A stretch of DNA of 34,977 nt from Bacteroidia bacterium (GCA_030731845.1 JANQTF010000157.1:1280-36256), one strand, 5' to 3'. Positions 9,798 to 17,844 are shown, counted from the first letter of the stretch. The notes: generated from the letters alone by a model not told the origin. A program made the numbers and translations.

Positions 9798-9938
9798 CAA
9801 ACCAATGTTGCCTCCTCGGGCAACTATGTTGCCACTGGTTTGGCTACGCAAGCATTTCCTCATCCACTCCTCTTTCCTGTCTCGCGTAGCCCTCTGCTTA
9901 CGTTTTCGTAAAGCAAGGGGCCGCCCGGCCCCTTTTTT
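9798..9938 (+). ncRNA. Candidate structured small RNA ending in a strong terminator
   Basis: This gene-free stretch holds consecutive complementary segments. CAAACCA (9798-9804) pairs with TGGTTTG (9836-9842), enclosing GTTGCC (9807-9812), GGCAAC (9819-9824) and a second GTTGCC (9828-9833); GGCAAC can pair with either copy, giving two exclusive hairpins. GGCTACGC (9842-9849) pairs with GCGTAGCC (9884-9891). TGCTTACG (9895-9902) pairs with CGTAAAGCA (9907-9915) with one bulge. The GC-rich hairpin AAGGGGCC-GCCC-GGCCCCTT with six Ts (9915-9938) is a textbook terminator. No gene lies upstream on this strand for it to terminate. A separate promoter candidate for the next operon lies after it, which favours an independent RNA over a leader. 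It does not match tmRNA, RNase P, SRP or a riboswitch that I recognise. The 5' end is uncertain. Confidence 0.6.
9915..9938 (+). terminator. Rho-independent terminator of the candidate small RNA
   Basis: An 8-bp stem AAGGGGCC/GGCCCCTT with a GCCC loop runs directly into T residues 9933-9938. On the minus strand no T-run follows the hairpin, so it acts on plus-strand transcripts only. Confidence 0.88.
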
Positions 9939-9965
9939 GTGCCTTAATATTTGCGATATTTCCTG

Positions 9966-9998
9966 TTTGTGGGTTTCTCCTAGGCGATAGGATTTTTG
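9966..9998 (+). promoter_or_regulatory. Candidate Bacteroidota sigma-A promoter of the META lipoprotein operon
   Basis: TTTG at 9966-9969 is followed after 21 bp by GATTTTTG at 9991-9998, which matches the Bacteroidota -7 consensus TAnnTTTG except at its first base. The spacing is right, and transcription would begin only a few bases before the ATG at 10012, giving a very short leader. Confidence 0.45.
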
Positions 9999-10011
9999 TA
10001 GATTGCACATC

Positions 10012-10722
10012 ATGAAAAGAACGATGTCATTTTCCATCTCAATTCCTCTCACCGGCCTGCTTTTTTGCATTGGTATGGCACTTTTTTCAGCATGTGCTCC
10101 AATTATCACCAAGCATCGAATGGAAATCAGTCATGAGACCATTCCTTGTCCGGATTCCATCAGGGCTACTTGCTTGCTCGTGAAAATTGACACCGCCAAG
10201 ACCTGGCAACCCTGGCCCAAGTCCAAAGATATTTATGGCTTTACTTATCAGCACGGATTTACCTATGAACTTGCCGTAGAGGAAGTGCAAAAGCGAAGCA
10301 AAAAATTCCCACCTTGGTGGAGATCAGTAGAAGTGTTGACCAAAACAGCTTACGTGGAAAAAAAACCAACGATTTTTGGGTCCAAATGGGTTCTGGTGTC
10401 TTATGGACCTAGCACGGATCCTGTAGCTCCGCCCACAGGAACTGTGCCTACCCTCAATTTCTCAGATTTTGCCTCGGTGTCTGGAGAAGCAGGCTGTAAC
10501 CGCTTTTTCGCCGAATGCTCGATTCCAGATGGAGACCACATCCAAATCTCAAGGCCTGGCTCTACCAGAATGATGTGCAATGAGCCCGAAGGAGTCATGG
10601 AATTTGAAGGCCAATACCTTCAACTCTTGAGTGAAGCGCAGGCCTTCCTGATGGATCGCGACCGGCTCACCCTCCGCTGTCAGCGAGACAGGGTCCTTAT
10701 CTTTGAAAAAGTATTCGAATGA
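10012..10722 (+). CDS. DUF4377 and META domain lipoprotein
   Basis: A 236-residue predicted lipoprotein; the signal peptide ends in FSAC with the lipid-attachment cysteine at residue 28. The first half (CPDSIRATCLLVK ... IYGFTYQHGFTYELAVEEV) has the pattern of DUF4377. The second half is a META domain of the HslJ type (KWVLVSYGP, SGEAGCNRFFAECSI, LSEAQAFLMDRDRLTLRC). META domains occur in envelope proteins linked to heat shock and motility, but no biochemical activity is established. It is the first gene of a tight operon, sharing ATGA with the next gene. The ATG at 10012 is preferred over an in-frame TTG at 10003. Confidence 0.85.
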   Translation: MKRTMSFSISIPLTGLLFCIGMALFSACAPIITKHRMEISHETIPCPDSIRATCLLVKIDTAKTWQPWPKSKDIYGFTYQHGFTYELAVEEVQKRSKKFPPWWRSVEVLTKTAYVEKKPTIFGSKWVLVSYGPSTDPVAPPTGTVPTLNFSDFASVSGEAGCNRFFAECSIPDGDHIQISRPGSTRMMCNEPEGVMEFEGQYLQLLSEAQAFLMDRDRLTLRCQRDRVLIFEKVFE

Positions 10723-11408
10723 AACGTATTCCTCTGTTTATTCTGCTTTCCGTATTCCTCTTTTCCGCCTGTGTAGAACATGAAAACCAAAGTTCGGCCA
10801 ATCTGGTAACTACTGCCAGAGACATACTCGCAGAACCATTTGAAGGAATTCTGCTCACTGCTCCCAATGGCGGCACTTTATATACCCGTAAAAATGCTGA
10901 AGAGATTGTTTTTGCCGATCCCAAAGGCATCTTAGCCAAACAGATCGAAAAAGACTCCCTCCAAGGAGGCACTTTTTTTGCGCAGCTTCTGCTGGCAGTA
11001 GGAAAGCCCGGTGAAGCTTTTGTTCTCCAGAAGGTGGATGTCATCTCCAGTCAGTGGTGGGATGATTCCAGCCTGATGATTCAACATATTCAGGCACTGG
11101 GCAATGAGCCGGGCTGGGAACTACGAATAGATCCCCCCAACGACTTTATTCTCCGAACCAATTACGGAGCCGATGAAACCACCTTCCCGTATGTTCTCCC
11201 TAAAGTGGAATCTGGCAGCTGGAGCTACGATGTCACCATAGGAATGGGCGAAAACGCCGAGCACCTCGGTATTCTCATCAGCTCTGATCCCTGCAACGAC
11301 AATATGGCCGGGAATACATTTCCTTTTTCTGCCCAGGTAGAATGGAATGGAAAAGACCTGCGCGGCTGTGGAAGGCCACTCACAGATATGCCCCAAGCCC
11401 GTAACTGA
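10719..11408 (+). CDS. Lipoprotein with COG3650-like C-terminal domain
   Basis: A 229-residue predicted lipoprotein (signal ending FSAC, cysteine 18). The N-terminal half is not recognised. From about residue 123 on it resembles the uncharacterised COG3650 family, marked by ALGNEPGWELRI, the SSDPCNDNM segment with C192 and the LRGCGRPL tail with C217; the two cysteines could form a disulfide in the periplasm. COG3650-like domains are often found next to or fused with META domains, which fits the preceding gene. Its start overlaps that gene by 4 bp (ATGA) and its stop shares one base with the start of the permease gene (TGATG), so translational coupling across all three is likely. Confidence 0.8.
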   Translation: MKRIPLFILLSVFLFSACVEHENQSSANLVTTARDILAEPFEGILLTAPNGGTLYTRKNAEEIVFADPKGILAKQIEKDSLQGGTFFAQLLLAVGKPGEAFVLQKVDVISSQWWDDSSLMIQHIQALGNEPGWELRIDPPNDFILRTNYGADETTFPYVLPKVESGSWSYDVTIGMGENAEHLGILISSDPCNDNMAGNTFPFSAQVEWNGKDLRGCGRPLTDMPQARN

Positions 11409-12220
11409 TGGAGTGGGTTGAATCTATGGGGTGGTTTGCCGGAATGGGGGAAATTCCCTGGACCACCTACGCGGTGATTTTAGTAGCAGGAATCGTGACA
11501 GGTGTGATCAACACCCTGGCTGGCAGCGGATCGCTGATCACGCTGCCAATCTTTGTGCTGCTGTGCGGCTTGCCTGCCACCGTTGCTAATGGCACCAATC
11601 GCGTTGGCGTGATTATTCAAAGCCTCGTGGGCGTAGGAGCCTACCGCAAATCCGGAAAGCTTCAGCTTCAACATGTAGAGTGGCTTGCCATTCCTGCCAT
11701 TGTAGGGGCCATCATCGGGGCGCAGATCGCCGTCAAGATGAATGAGCAAATGATGAATATCGCCATCGGCGGCCTCATGATTTTTATGCTCGGGGTCTTA
11801 TTGGTAAATCCAGAACGCTGGATAAAGGTTGCTGAGGTTGATACCACTAAGCACAAGTCAGCTGGATCGGTGATCGTCTTTTTCCTGATTGGTATGTATG
11901 GCGGTTTCATCCAGGCAGGCGTAGGGATTTTTTTGCTGGCGGGCCTGGTCTTATCTGCCCGCTATGCCCTCAGTGCTGCCAATGGCATCAAGATGCTATT
12001 GGTCCTGTTATTCAACCTTCCTGCGTTCATCAGCTTTTTCCTTGCCGGGCAGGTTCACCTTGGATTTGGCTTATTGATGGCCGGAGCGCAGGCCATTGGT
12101 GCCGTGATCGGAGTGCGGTTCATCGCTCGCATTCCCAATGCCAATCTGTGGATTCACCGCCTGCTGATTGTCATTGTGCTGGCTTCCGCGATCAAGTTTA
12201 TCAGCATGGCCTTTTTGTGA
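11408..12220 (+). CDS. TauE/SafE family membrane permease
   Basis: A 270-residue integral membrane protein of the TauE/SafE (DUF81) family, implicated in export of sulfite, organosulfonates or related anions; the actual substrate here is unknown. About eight hydrophobic helices are visible. The first repeat has the family phrase AGIVTGVINTLAGSGSLITLP, and the second repeat starts at GMYGGFIQAGVGIFLLAGL; the internal duplication is typical. It begins on TGATG overlapping the previous stop codon, making it the third gene of the META/COG3650 lipoprotein operon. A link between the permease and the lipoproteins is inferred only from this tight spacing. Confidence 0.9.
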   Translation: MEWVESMGWFAGMGEIPWTTYAVILVAGIVTGVINTLAGSGSLITLPIFVLLCGLPATVANGTNRVGVIIQSLVGVGAYRKSGKLQLQHVEWLAIPAIVGAIIGAQIAVKMNEQMMNIAIGGLMIFMLGVLLVNPERWIKVAEVDTTKHKSAGSVIVFFLIGMYGGFIQAGVGIFLLAGLVLSARYALSAANGIKMLLVLLFNLPAFISFFLAGQVHLGFGLLMAGAQAIGAVIGVRFIARIPNANLWIHRLLIVIVLASAIKFISMAFL

Positions 12221-12249
12221 TAGTCGCTTGTTGTTTCGCTTCATGCAGA

Positions 12250-12291
12250 AAAAATGAAATCCTCCTGAGGGCGCTACTCCCCAGAAGGATT
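12250..12291 (-). terminator. Terminator of the SIMPL-domain gene
   Basis: AATCCT (12258-12263) pairs with AGGATT (12286-12291), with further inner pairing CTG/CAG and GGG/CCC. Read on the minus strand the hairpin is followed by a six-T run (12255-12250), immediately beyond the stop codon of the minus-strand gene. Confidence 0.7.
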
Positions 12292-12296
12292 CTCAA

Positions 12297-13301
12297 TCAT
12301 TTCTCCGTCACAATGGTCAGTGGCCTCACGACGCCGTCTGGCGTGAGAATCAAAAACTCCTTTTGATTCACGACCTCTGTTTGCACCTGAACGGTAGGCG
12401 CAGGCGGGAAGTAGTAGCGAATGCTCAAGGTATAGGCGATTTGCACCATCGGTTCCTTGATCACCGGGTTGATCACCACCTCATACCCATTGGCGGGTAG
12501 GGCAGCGTAGTAAAACGTGTTGGGCTTGCGGACTTCCTGCACACCCGATTCATCTTTCACATTTTTGAGGGAGGAAGAACTGGTAGATTGATACGGCAAA
12601 TAGCGATCGATAGGGTAGTGGACGCTCGTGTTGGCGCTGAATGCTACCCTCGCTGTGTCGAGTCGAACGCCAAGTTGGAGATAGGTTTTCTTCTGTTTTT
12701 GATGAAAAGCGATCGCTTCCTGCTGGAGTTGCAGATAAATCTCATCCTGATTATCGAGGTAATAATCCACCTTCACGAGGTCATAGATCTCCTGCTTGGC
12801 TGCCGCGGTGAGCACTTTGTCGAGCAGGCTTCCTTTGGTAAAGGTGATGTGGAGGTTTTTCTGCAATTCGATCCCTTTAGGGATTTCCAGGTAGTTGTCC
12901 TTGCTGAAAGGCTTCTTCTCGACCTGATATTCGTAAATCGCGATTTGCGATATCATGTCAATTCTGATCGAACTTTCCGGAATGGCCAACTGCTTGAGGT
13001 CTTCGGTAAGGGCTTTCACGCGATTGCTCACAAGTCTGTCTGCTTCTTCGGCGGTGGCGCCGAGTTGCACCACATTGAAGATCGCGACATACGCCGCAGC
13101 CTCAGCATTATACAGGGCATGAACGTTGAACGTGTAGGAATTGAAATCTGCCTGCTGAGTTGTTGGGAATTGCCCCGGGACCACAGATGGCAACTGGGCA
13201 TTCTGCTGGCCATGGTAAATCACATTGCCTCCATGCTGGGCAAACATAGCCAACGGGACGATCACAAGAAGGAATAGGAATAAAATGCGGGATTGAATCA
13301 T
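12297..13301 (-). CDS. SIMPL (DUF541) domain periplasmic protein
   Basis: A 334-residue exported protein with a cleavable signal peptide (SRILFLFLLVIVPLAMFAQ). The body follows the SIMPL pattern: beta segment then GATAEEADRLVSNRVKALTE and LKQLAIPESSIRIDMIS, then a repetitive middle with LEIPKGIELQKNLHITF and KVLTAAAKQEIYDLVKVDYYLD, and a helical segment EIYLQLQQEAIAFHQKQKK. SIMPL proteins are envelope proteins of unclear function, sometimes linked to oxidative stress or forming rings. The ATG at 13301 is used because it begins the signal peptide; 19 upstream codons would be an unlikely extension. It diverges from the gene at 13454 across a region with repeated TTGTAAAAC motifs. Confidence 0.82.
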   Translation of the reverse strand: MIQSRILFLFLLVIVPLAMFAQHGGNVIYHGQQNAQLPSVVPGQFPTTQQADFNSYTFNVHALYNAEAAAYVAIFNVVQLGATAEEADRLVSNRVKALTEDLKQLAIPESSIRIDMISQIAIYEYQVEKKPFSKDNYLEIPKGIELQKNLHITFTKGSLLDKVLTAAAKQEIYDLVKVDYYLDNQDEIYLQLQQEAIAFHQKQKKTYLQLGVRLDTARVAFSANTSVHYPIDRYLPYQSTSSSSLKNVKDESGVQEVRKPNTFYYAALPANGYEVVINPVIKEPMVQIAYTLSIRYYFPPAPTVQVQTEVVNQKEFLILTPDGVVRPLTIVTEK

Positions 13302-13365
13302 TGCTTGGTTATTTTTGTTTGACCCAAAGCACGATGATCTGTTCCTGGATGTTGGCATTGATCCC

Positions 13366-13415
13366 TTGTAAAACGATTGTAGAAGCTTTGTAAAACGCGG
13401 AAATGGGTTTTACAA
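13366..13415. promoter_or_regulatory. Triple TTGTAAAAC motif, candidate operator
   Basis: TTGTAAAACG occurs at 13366-13375 and again at 13388-13397, exactly 22 bp apart (two helical turns), and its reverse complement GTTTTACAA at 13407-13415. All lie in the 152-bp region between two divergent genes, overlapping the -33 area of the plus-strand promoter candidate. Confidence 0.5.
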
Positions 13416-13439
13416 GTAAACAGACCTCAATAAACCCCG

Positions 13440-13447
13440 TAACTTTG
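13440..13447 (+). promoter_or_regulatory. TAACTTTG, perfect -7 box with start codon six bases away
   Basis: TAACTTTG matches the Bacteroidota -7 consensus TAnnTTTG exactly and lies six bases before the ATG at 13454, so the transcript may be nearly leaderless. No clear TTTG is present at -33; the TTGTAAAAC repeats occupy that region, as would suit an activator-dependent promoter. Confidence 0.45.
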
Positions 13448-13453
13448 TAGCAG

Positions 13454-14392
13454 ATGGAGAGCAAGGAGCTCGCATATTTTGATCAGTTGAAAACCACCCT
13501 TGGCAAGGTGGTTTCGGCGCGATTTCCCGGCGCTCCTGCCGATATCCGTCAGTTGTCTGGTGCCGATTTGCACCGCTTTCAGGAAGATCTGATGGAGCAG
13601 ACACAGGGCCGGGTGAGCGAGAAGTGGTTTTATACCCACATCAAGCCCCTCCACAATGAGCGCCTGCCGCGCATTGACGTTCTTAATCTTCTGAGTCGCT
13701 ATGCGGGCTATGAAAGTTGGCCCGCTTTTCGGGATGCACATGCCGTGGCGATTGCCGAGCTCGGTGAGGCGTCATCAATCTCAGCGCCTTCGCGTCGTTC
13801 GGGTGTGTACCTTCTGGCTGCCCCTCTGCTTTTGGCGCTTGCCGCACTGATTTGGCTTGGGGTGTCTCGCAAAGAGGAGTCTCACACCATCTGCTTCTCC
13901 GATGCCATCCTCGGAACCCAGATTCGCGACACGAGCCTGCGAGCCTGGCAATTGATCGAGGGAGAGTCGCCCCTGCTCCTGCAGGCAGACAGCAATGGCT
14001 GCGTGATGGTGAGCAGAGCCACCGAACTCGTGAAGGTCGCCGTTCAGCTTCCCTACTATCAGGCGGATACGCTGGTGCGCAGGTGGAAGGAAATCGGAAT
14101 GGCCGAGACCTTTTCGCTTCGCCCCGATGATTTTGCCGGAATGCTGCGATTCTTTTCTGAGTGGACGCCCGAAGATCGATTTCGACGCAAAGCCCAGCTT
14201 CAGCAAATGATTTCGCCACAGGCCCGAATCATCAGGATGCACCCCGATGGAATCAACGGCGTGGAGATGTACAACAAGGAAGAGTTCATTCGCTTCCTGA
14301 TGATATTCGGGCAGTCCTCTCTCGAAGTGGTCGAAACGCAATATGCAGATGGCTTGCTTTCCTACTTGCGATTCATGGTGATAAAAGAGTGA
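13454..14392 (+). CDS. Single-pass membrane protein with N-terminal helical domain, function unknown
   Basis: A 312-residue protein. Residues 1-100 form an all-helical cytoplasmic domain with the conserved-looking phrases FQEDLMEQTQGRVSEKWFYT and LPRIDVLNLLSRYAGYESWP, a pattern I associate with uncharacterised Bacteroidota membrane proteins. One transmembrane helix spans about 117-137. The outer part starts with CFSDAILGTQIRDTSL and WQLIEGESPLLLQADSNG, resembling a small beta-sandwich, and ends in a mixed region. It has no enzyme motif. The architecture (inside helical module, one helix, outside sensor-like domain) would suit a transmembrane regulator, but that is inference. It shares TGATG with the next gene and diverges from the SIMPL gene. 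Confidence 0.75.
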   Translation: MESKELAYFDQLKTTLGKVVSARFPGAPADIRQLSGADLHRFQEDLMEQTQGRVSEKWFYTHIKPLHNERLPRIDVLNLLSRYAGYESWPAFRDAHAVAIAELGEASSISAPSRRSGVYLLAAPLLLALAALIWLGVSRKEESHTICFSDAILGTQIRDTSLRAWQLIEGESPLLLQADSNGCVMVSRATELVKVAVQLPYYQADTLVRRWKEIGMAETFSLRPDDFAGMLRFFSEWTPEDRFRRKAQLQQMISPQARIIRMHPDGINGVEMYNKEEFIRFLMIFGQSSLEVVETQYADGLLSYLRFMVIKE

Positions 14393-14994
14393 TGATCAGA
14401 AAGTTTAGGTCTAGTAATTCCTTCGACATGAAGCACCTTCAAGGTATTGTATATGGCATGTGTCTGGTCCTGTCGCTGGGCGCACTTCAGGGGCAGTCTG
14501 CCATGCCATCGGCGCCTGCGCCCGACATGATGCTCCTCTCTCGACAGCTCACAGCTCCGCAACTCGCGGATTTCTCGGATCGGGCCATCGAGAAGCTCGA
14601 TGAATGGATCACTTATCTGAATCTCTTGCAGGCGGCAAAGCAAGACCCTGCTTTTTGTACGGAGTTGGAAGGATACATCAAGGCATTGTATGTTGATGAA
14701 TCCGTGGAGTTGACCAACGATGGCCTCCACCTCATGTCGCTGGATAAGTGGGTCAAGAAAAGACGCAGCACCGATGAATCTCCCGTGAAGTTAGGTCCAC
14801 CTCAATGGCTTGGTTCGTGGACCTTTTCCAAGGGGCAATATGAACGCGACCTAAAAATAGAGGTCTTGGGTGAGCAACCTGCTCCTGAATGGGCAGGGAC
14901 TCGCATTTTCACGGTATATATTTCAAAAGTTGAGAAAGATTTTGGCGGCCAAACCCAAACCATCTGGGAGGTGAAGCTGGGGAATTTGCGCTAG
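14392..14994 (+). CDS. Small exported protein of unknown function
   Basis: A 200-residue product with an N-terminal signal peptide (HLQGIVYGMCLVLSLGALQG). The mature part starts with helices (DFSDRAIEKLDEWITYLNLL) and ends in a beta-rich segment (WLGSWTFSKGQYERDLKIEV ... FTVYISKVEKDFGG ... IWEVKLGNL). I do not recognise a family. The start at 14392 overlaps the previous stop by one base and suggests coupling; the ATG at 14428 would give a more compact signal peptide and is equally possible. It is probably made together with the membrane protein before it, with which it may interact outside the inner membrane. Confidence 0.7.
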   Translation: MIRKFRSSNSFDMKHLQGIVYGMCLVLSLGALQGQSAMPSAPAPDMMLLSRQLTAPQLADFSDRAIEKLDEWITYLNLLQAAKQDPAFCTELEGYIKALYVDESVELTNDGLHLMSLDKWVKKRRSTDESPVKLGPPQWLGSWTFSKGQYERDLKIEVLGEQPAPEWAGTRIFTVYISKVEKDFGGQTQTIWEVKLGNLR

Positions 14995-15000
14995 GGAGGG

Positions 15001-15166
15001 GGCTCACCATTTGAGCCTACCCCTACTCACATCCCGAGAGGGGACTTCAAAGGCTAGCGAAGCTACAACGGTTTTTCCCTCGGAGGAAGGGCCAAACTCT
15101 TGTTCCCCTCCTCGGAGGGGCTAGGGGTGGGTTCTTCTCGCCAGACACAAGCCGCGCCTTCGGCGC
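15001..15166. repeat. Palindrome-rich intergenic sequence, probable multi-copy element
   Basis: Several short inverted repeats follow one another: GGCTCA/TGAGCC (15001-15017), CCCCTC/GAGGGG (15105-15120) followed by CTAGGGGTGGGTT, and GCGCC/GGCGC (15154-15166). There is no reading frame. The CCCCTCC...GGAGGGG...TAGGGGTGGG pattern resembles intergenic palindromic repeats that I associate with Bacteroidota genomes, but only this one copy can be seen. It may also serve as a terminator region for the preceding pair. Confidence 0.45.
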
Positions 15167-15259
15167 TCGCCGCTCCTCTCACTGTCTCTATTTCCCTTTC
15201 CATGCTTCGAGACCCAAATAATTTCCGCATTTTTAGGCGTAGAAAGTAAAACCCGTTTC

Positions 15260-16513
15260 ATGAAGCAACTTATCCTCTTGATATTGGCAGCCATAGCTGC
15301 ACCGGTCATCCTGGCGCAAAACCCTTGTGGACAAGGTCGATACCTGATCGAGGCATTTGAGGTAGATACGACCATGAATATTGTGTATGGCGAAAATATT
15401 CAGGCCACCATCACCAATCCTACTGCCAGGCAGACACTTTTTTTTGATTTGTATGAACCAGCAGGAGATACCCTTGCAGCGAGACCGCTGATCATCATGG
15501 CCTTCGGCGGTGCTTTTGTTGGGGGCACCCGGCAAGACGCAGATATTACTACCGTGTGCGCTCGCCTCGCCAAGCTGGGCTACGTCACAGCGTCTATCGA
15601 CTATCGCACTACCCTGAGCCTGATCTTTGATCGCTCTGAGCGGAATTATTATCTCGCCATCCTCAAGGCGATCCACGACATGCGGGCTGCCGTTCGCTTT
15701 TTTCGTGCCGATGCAGATTCGGCCAATCTGTACCGCATTGATCCCAATCAGATCTATGTCGGTGGTATTTCTGCAGGTGGGGTGACCGGGATTCATGTCG
15801 CCTTTATGGACGAGCCCACGGATTTTCCCAATGCCATCTTGCAAGACACTGCGGGTATTGGAGGCATCGAGGGCCTCAGCGGGAATCCTGGCTTTTCTTC
15901 TGAAGTGGCGGGGGTGATCAGCCTCTGTGGGGCCATCGGCGACACTACCTGGATGAATGACAACCTGACCACTCCTTTGATCATGTCTCATGGCACCAAT
16001 GATCAGGTGGTTCCATTTGGAAGCACTACCGCCCTCTTTGGAGAAAATATCACGGCTCACGGAAGCCAGAGCATACAAGCGCAGGCCGATCGCCTCGGGA
16101 TTGACAGCAAATTGCTGGTGTATCAAGGAGCGGATCACGTGCCTTTTTCCTCGGGGCCCAATGCAGAGGTGTTCATGGATAACACCATAAATTTTATCCG
16201 TGACCAGCTTGCTCTGCTCGTTTGCCAGCAAAGCAGCACGGCCATTGCACCTGATCTGAACAAATTCAAGGTAGAAGTGTCACCTTTGCCTGCCACCACC
16301 CAGGTTACCATCCGAATCAGCGAGGAGCTGGCCCAGGGCTACTATTCCTTGCAGTTGATTAGTGCAAGGGGTGAATTGATCGCAAGCACGCCTCTTTCTC
16401 CTTCGGGCGAATGGACGATTCAACGAGAATCCTTGCCAGCCGGGATCTATTTTTACCGCATTGTGGGTAGTCAGGGAAACATCCTGCACGTAGGGAAGCT
16501 CCTGTTTACGTGA
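15260..16513 (+). CDS. Secreted alpha/beta hydrolase (esterase/lipase type) with T9SS sorting domain
   Basis: A 417-residue exported enzyme. A signal peptide ([19 protein letters not shown]) is followed by an alpha/beta-hydrolase domain of the carboxylesterase/BD-FAE kind. The oxyanion region is [13 protein letters not shown]; the nucleophile elbow GISAG places Ser171; [10 protein letters not shown] gives Asp248; and GADHVPF gives His293, so a full catalytic triad is present. Residues ~340-417 form a type A T9SS C-terminal domain ([14 protein letters not shown] ... [15 protein letters not shown]) that directs the enzyme across the outer membrane. The substrate is unknown; esters of polysaccharides or lipids are typical for the family. 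It stands alone on the plus strand; the mnmA promoter candidate lies just downstream. Confidence 0.92.
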   Translation: MKQLILLILAAIAAPVILAQNPCGQGRYLIEAFEVDTTMNIVYGENIQATITNPTARQTLFFDLYEPAGDTLAARPLIIMAFGGAFVGGTRQDADITTVCARLAKLGYVTASIDYRTTLSLIFDRSERNYYLAILKAIHDMRAAVRFFRADADSANLYRIDPNQIYVGGISAGGVTGIHVAFMDEPTDFPNAILQDTAGIGGIEGLSGNPGFSSEVAGVISLCGAIGDTTWMNDNLTTPLIMSHGTNDQVVPFGSTTALFGENITAHGSQSIQAQADRLGIDSKLLVYQGADHVPFSSGPNAEVFMDNTINFIRDQLALLVCQQSSTAIAPDLNKFKVEVSPLPATTQVTIRISEELAQGYYSLQLISARGELIASTPLSPSGEWTIQRESLPAGIYFYRIVGSQGNILHVGKLLFT

Positions 16514-16573
16514 GGAGTCTTCAGGGAAAAATGCGGGAGGAAAGTGAAACGAAACATTTTCCTCCAGATCCAG

Positions 16574-16581
16574 TACCTTTG
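16574..16581 (+). promoter_or_regulatory. TACCTTTG -7 box upstream of mnmA
   Basis: A perfect match to TAnnTTTG lies 52 bp before the mnmA ATG at 16633 and downstream of the preceding stop codon. No clear TTTG is seen at -33. It supports the start at 16633, since the longer in-frame start at 16510 would place this box inside the gene. Confidence 0.5.
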
Positions 16582-16632
16582 TTGCGCAGAAGCCAACAAG
16601 TGGTTTCTGGTGAATCTGAAAGGATAGTTTCC

Positions 16633-17844
16633 ATGGCCAGAGTAGTAGTAGGGTTGTCAGGCGGAGTGGATAGCAGTGTGGCTGCTTATCTGCTGCAACA
16701 GCAAGGACACGAGGTGATCGGCTTGTTTATGAAAAACTGGCACGATGACTCTGTGACCATCAGTGACGAATGTCCCTGGCTCGAAGATAGCCACGACGCC
16801 CTCTCTGTGGCTGAAAAGCTTGGGATTCCTTTCCAAACCATCGACCTGAGCGAGGAATACAAAGTCAGAATCGTGGATTACATGTTTCGCGAATACGAAG
16901 CTGGGCGCACCCCCAACCCGGATGTGCTGTGCAACCGCGAAATCAAATTTGATGTATTCCTCGAAAAAGCCCTTCAGCTCAAAGCAGATTTTGTGGCTAC
17001 GGGCCACTATGTTCGCAAGGGAGAAGTAGTTGACAGTCAGGGGAATACCCGCTTCCAGTTGTTGGCTGGTAAGGATGGCAACAAAGATCAAAGTTATTTC
17101 CTCTGCCAACTCACACAAGCCCAGCTCAGTCGGGCTCTGTTTCCCATTGGAGAGCTCACCAAGCCGCAAGTGCGCGCCATTGCCACCGAGCTGGATTTGG
17201 TGACTGCCGGGAAAAAGGACTCCCAAGGGCTGTGCTTCATAGGCAAAGTCCGGTTGCCTGTGTTCCTTCAGCAGCAACTAAAGCCCAAGGTGGGCGCCAT
17301 CATCGAGGTCCCTGTTGATGCCCCAAAATACCTGGAGCCGATCTTGGCAGGCGAATCAGAATCAGACAAATCGAGGATTCAGGCACTTGCCACGCCTTAC
17401 ACCTATGCCCCCACCGACGGGACGAAAGTGGGTGAGCATCAGGGCGCTCATTATTTCACCATTGGGCAAAGAAAAGGCCTCAATGTAGGCGGAAAAGCAT
17501 TGCCGCTTTTCGTGATTGATACAGACACCACCGCCAATGTGATTTATGTGGGAATGGGGGAGGAGCATCCTGGCCTTAACCGAAAAGGGCTTTTCGTACC
17601 GACCGAAGATGTGCATTGGATACGAGAAGACCTCGCCCTGAAGCCCGGAGAATCCATGACCCTGATGGCTCGAATCCGATATCGGCAGCCTTTGCAAGAG
17701 GCTACGCTGATCATGGAGCCCGAAGGCTTGTATGTGATCTTTGAGGAGGCTCAGAAGGGAATCACGCCAGGGCAGTTTGTTGCCTGGTATCAGGACGAGG
17801 AATTATTAGGAAGTGGGGTAATTTCCCACCGACAGCCCGGGTGA
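16633..17844 (+). CDS. mnmA: tRNA-specific 2-thiouridylase MnmA
   Basis: MnmA installs the 2-thio group on wobble uridine 34 of tRNA Lys, Glu and Gln, using ATP and sulfur from a persulfide relay. The 403-residue product has the PP-loop [15 protein letters not shown] near the N-terminus. The catalytic cysteine is Cys100 in [14 protein letters not shown], and the second, persulfide-bearing cysteine is Cys201 in [12 protein letters not shown]. The [13 protein letters not shown] segment and the C-terminal beta-barrel are also present. It is slightly longer than the E. coli enzyme (368) because of an insert after residue ~225. The reading frame extends upstream to 16510, but conservation starts at [11 protein letters not shown] and a promoter-like box lies in between. 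Confidence 0.97.
   Translation: MARVVVGLSGGVDSSVAAYLLQQQGHEVIGLFMKNWHDDSVTISDECPWLEDSHDALSVAEKLGIPFQTIDLSEEYKVRIVDYMFREYEAGRTPNPDVLCNREIKFDVFLEKALQLKADFVATGHYVRKGEVVDSQGNTRFQLLAGKDGNKDQSYFLCQLTQAQLSRALFPIGELTKPQVRAIATELDLVTAGKKDSQGLCFIGKVRLPVFLQQQLKPKVGAIIEVPVDAPKYLEPILAGESESDKSRIQALATPYTYAPTDGTKVGEHQGAHYFTIGQRKGLNVGGKALPLFVIDTDTTANVIYVGMGEEHPGLNRKGLFVPTEDVHWIREDLALKPGESMTLMARIRYRQPLQEATLIMEPEGLYVIFEEAQKGITPGQFVAWYQDEELLGSGVISHRQPG

Noticed and set aside
9628-10112. Overlapping frames on both strands between the AraC and META genes
   Set aside because: Neither resembles a protein; both cross the hairpins and terminator at 9798-9938 that mark the region as non-coding.
13683-14341. Minus-strand frames of 178 and 186 codons opposite the membrane protein gene
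   Set aside because: The plus-strand frame has a transmembrane helix, conserved-looking domain and operon overlap; the antisense frames are arginine-rich shadows.
15233-16231. 332-codon minus-strand frame opposite the T9SS hydrolase
   Set aside because: The plus-strand gene has a full catalytic triad, signal peptide and sorting domain; the antisense frame is a shadow.
16510-16632. N-terminal extension of mnmA to 16510
   Set aside because: The added 41 residues are unlike MnmA, include a promoter-like TACCTTTG box and overlap the end of the preceding gene.
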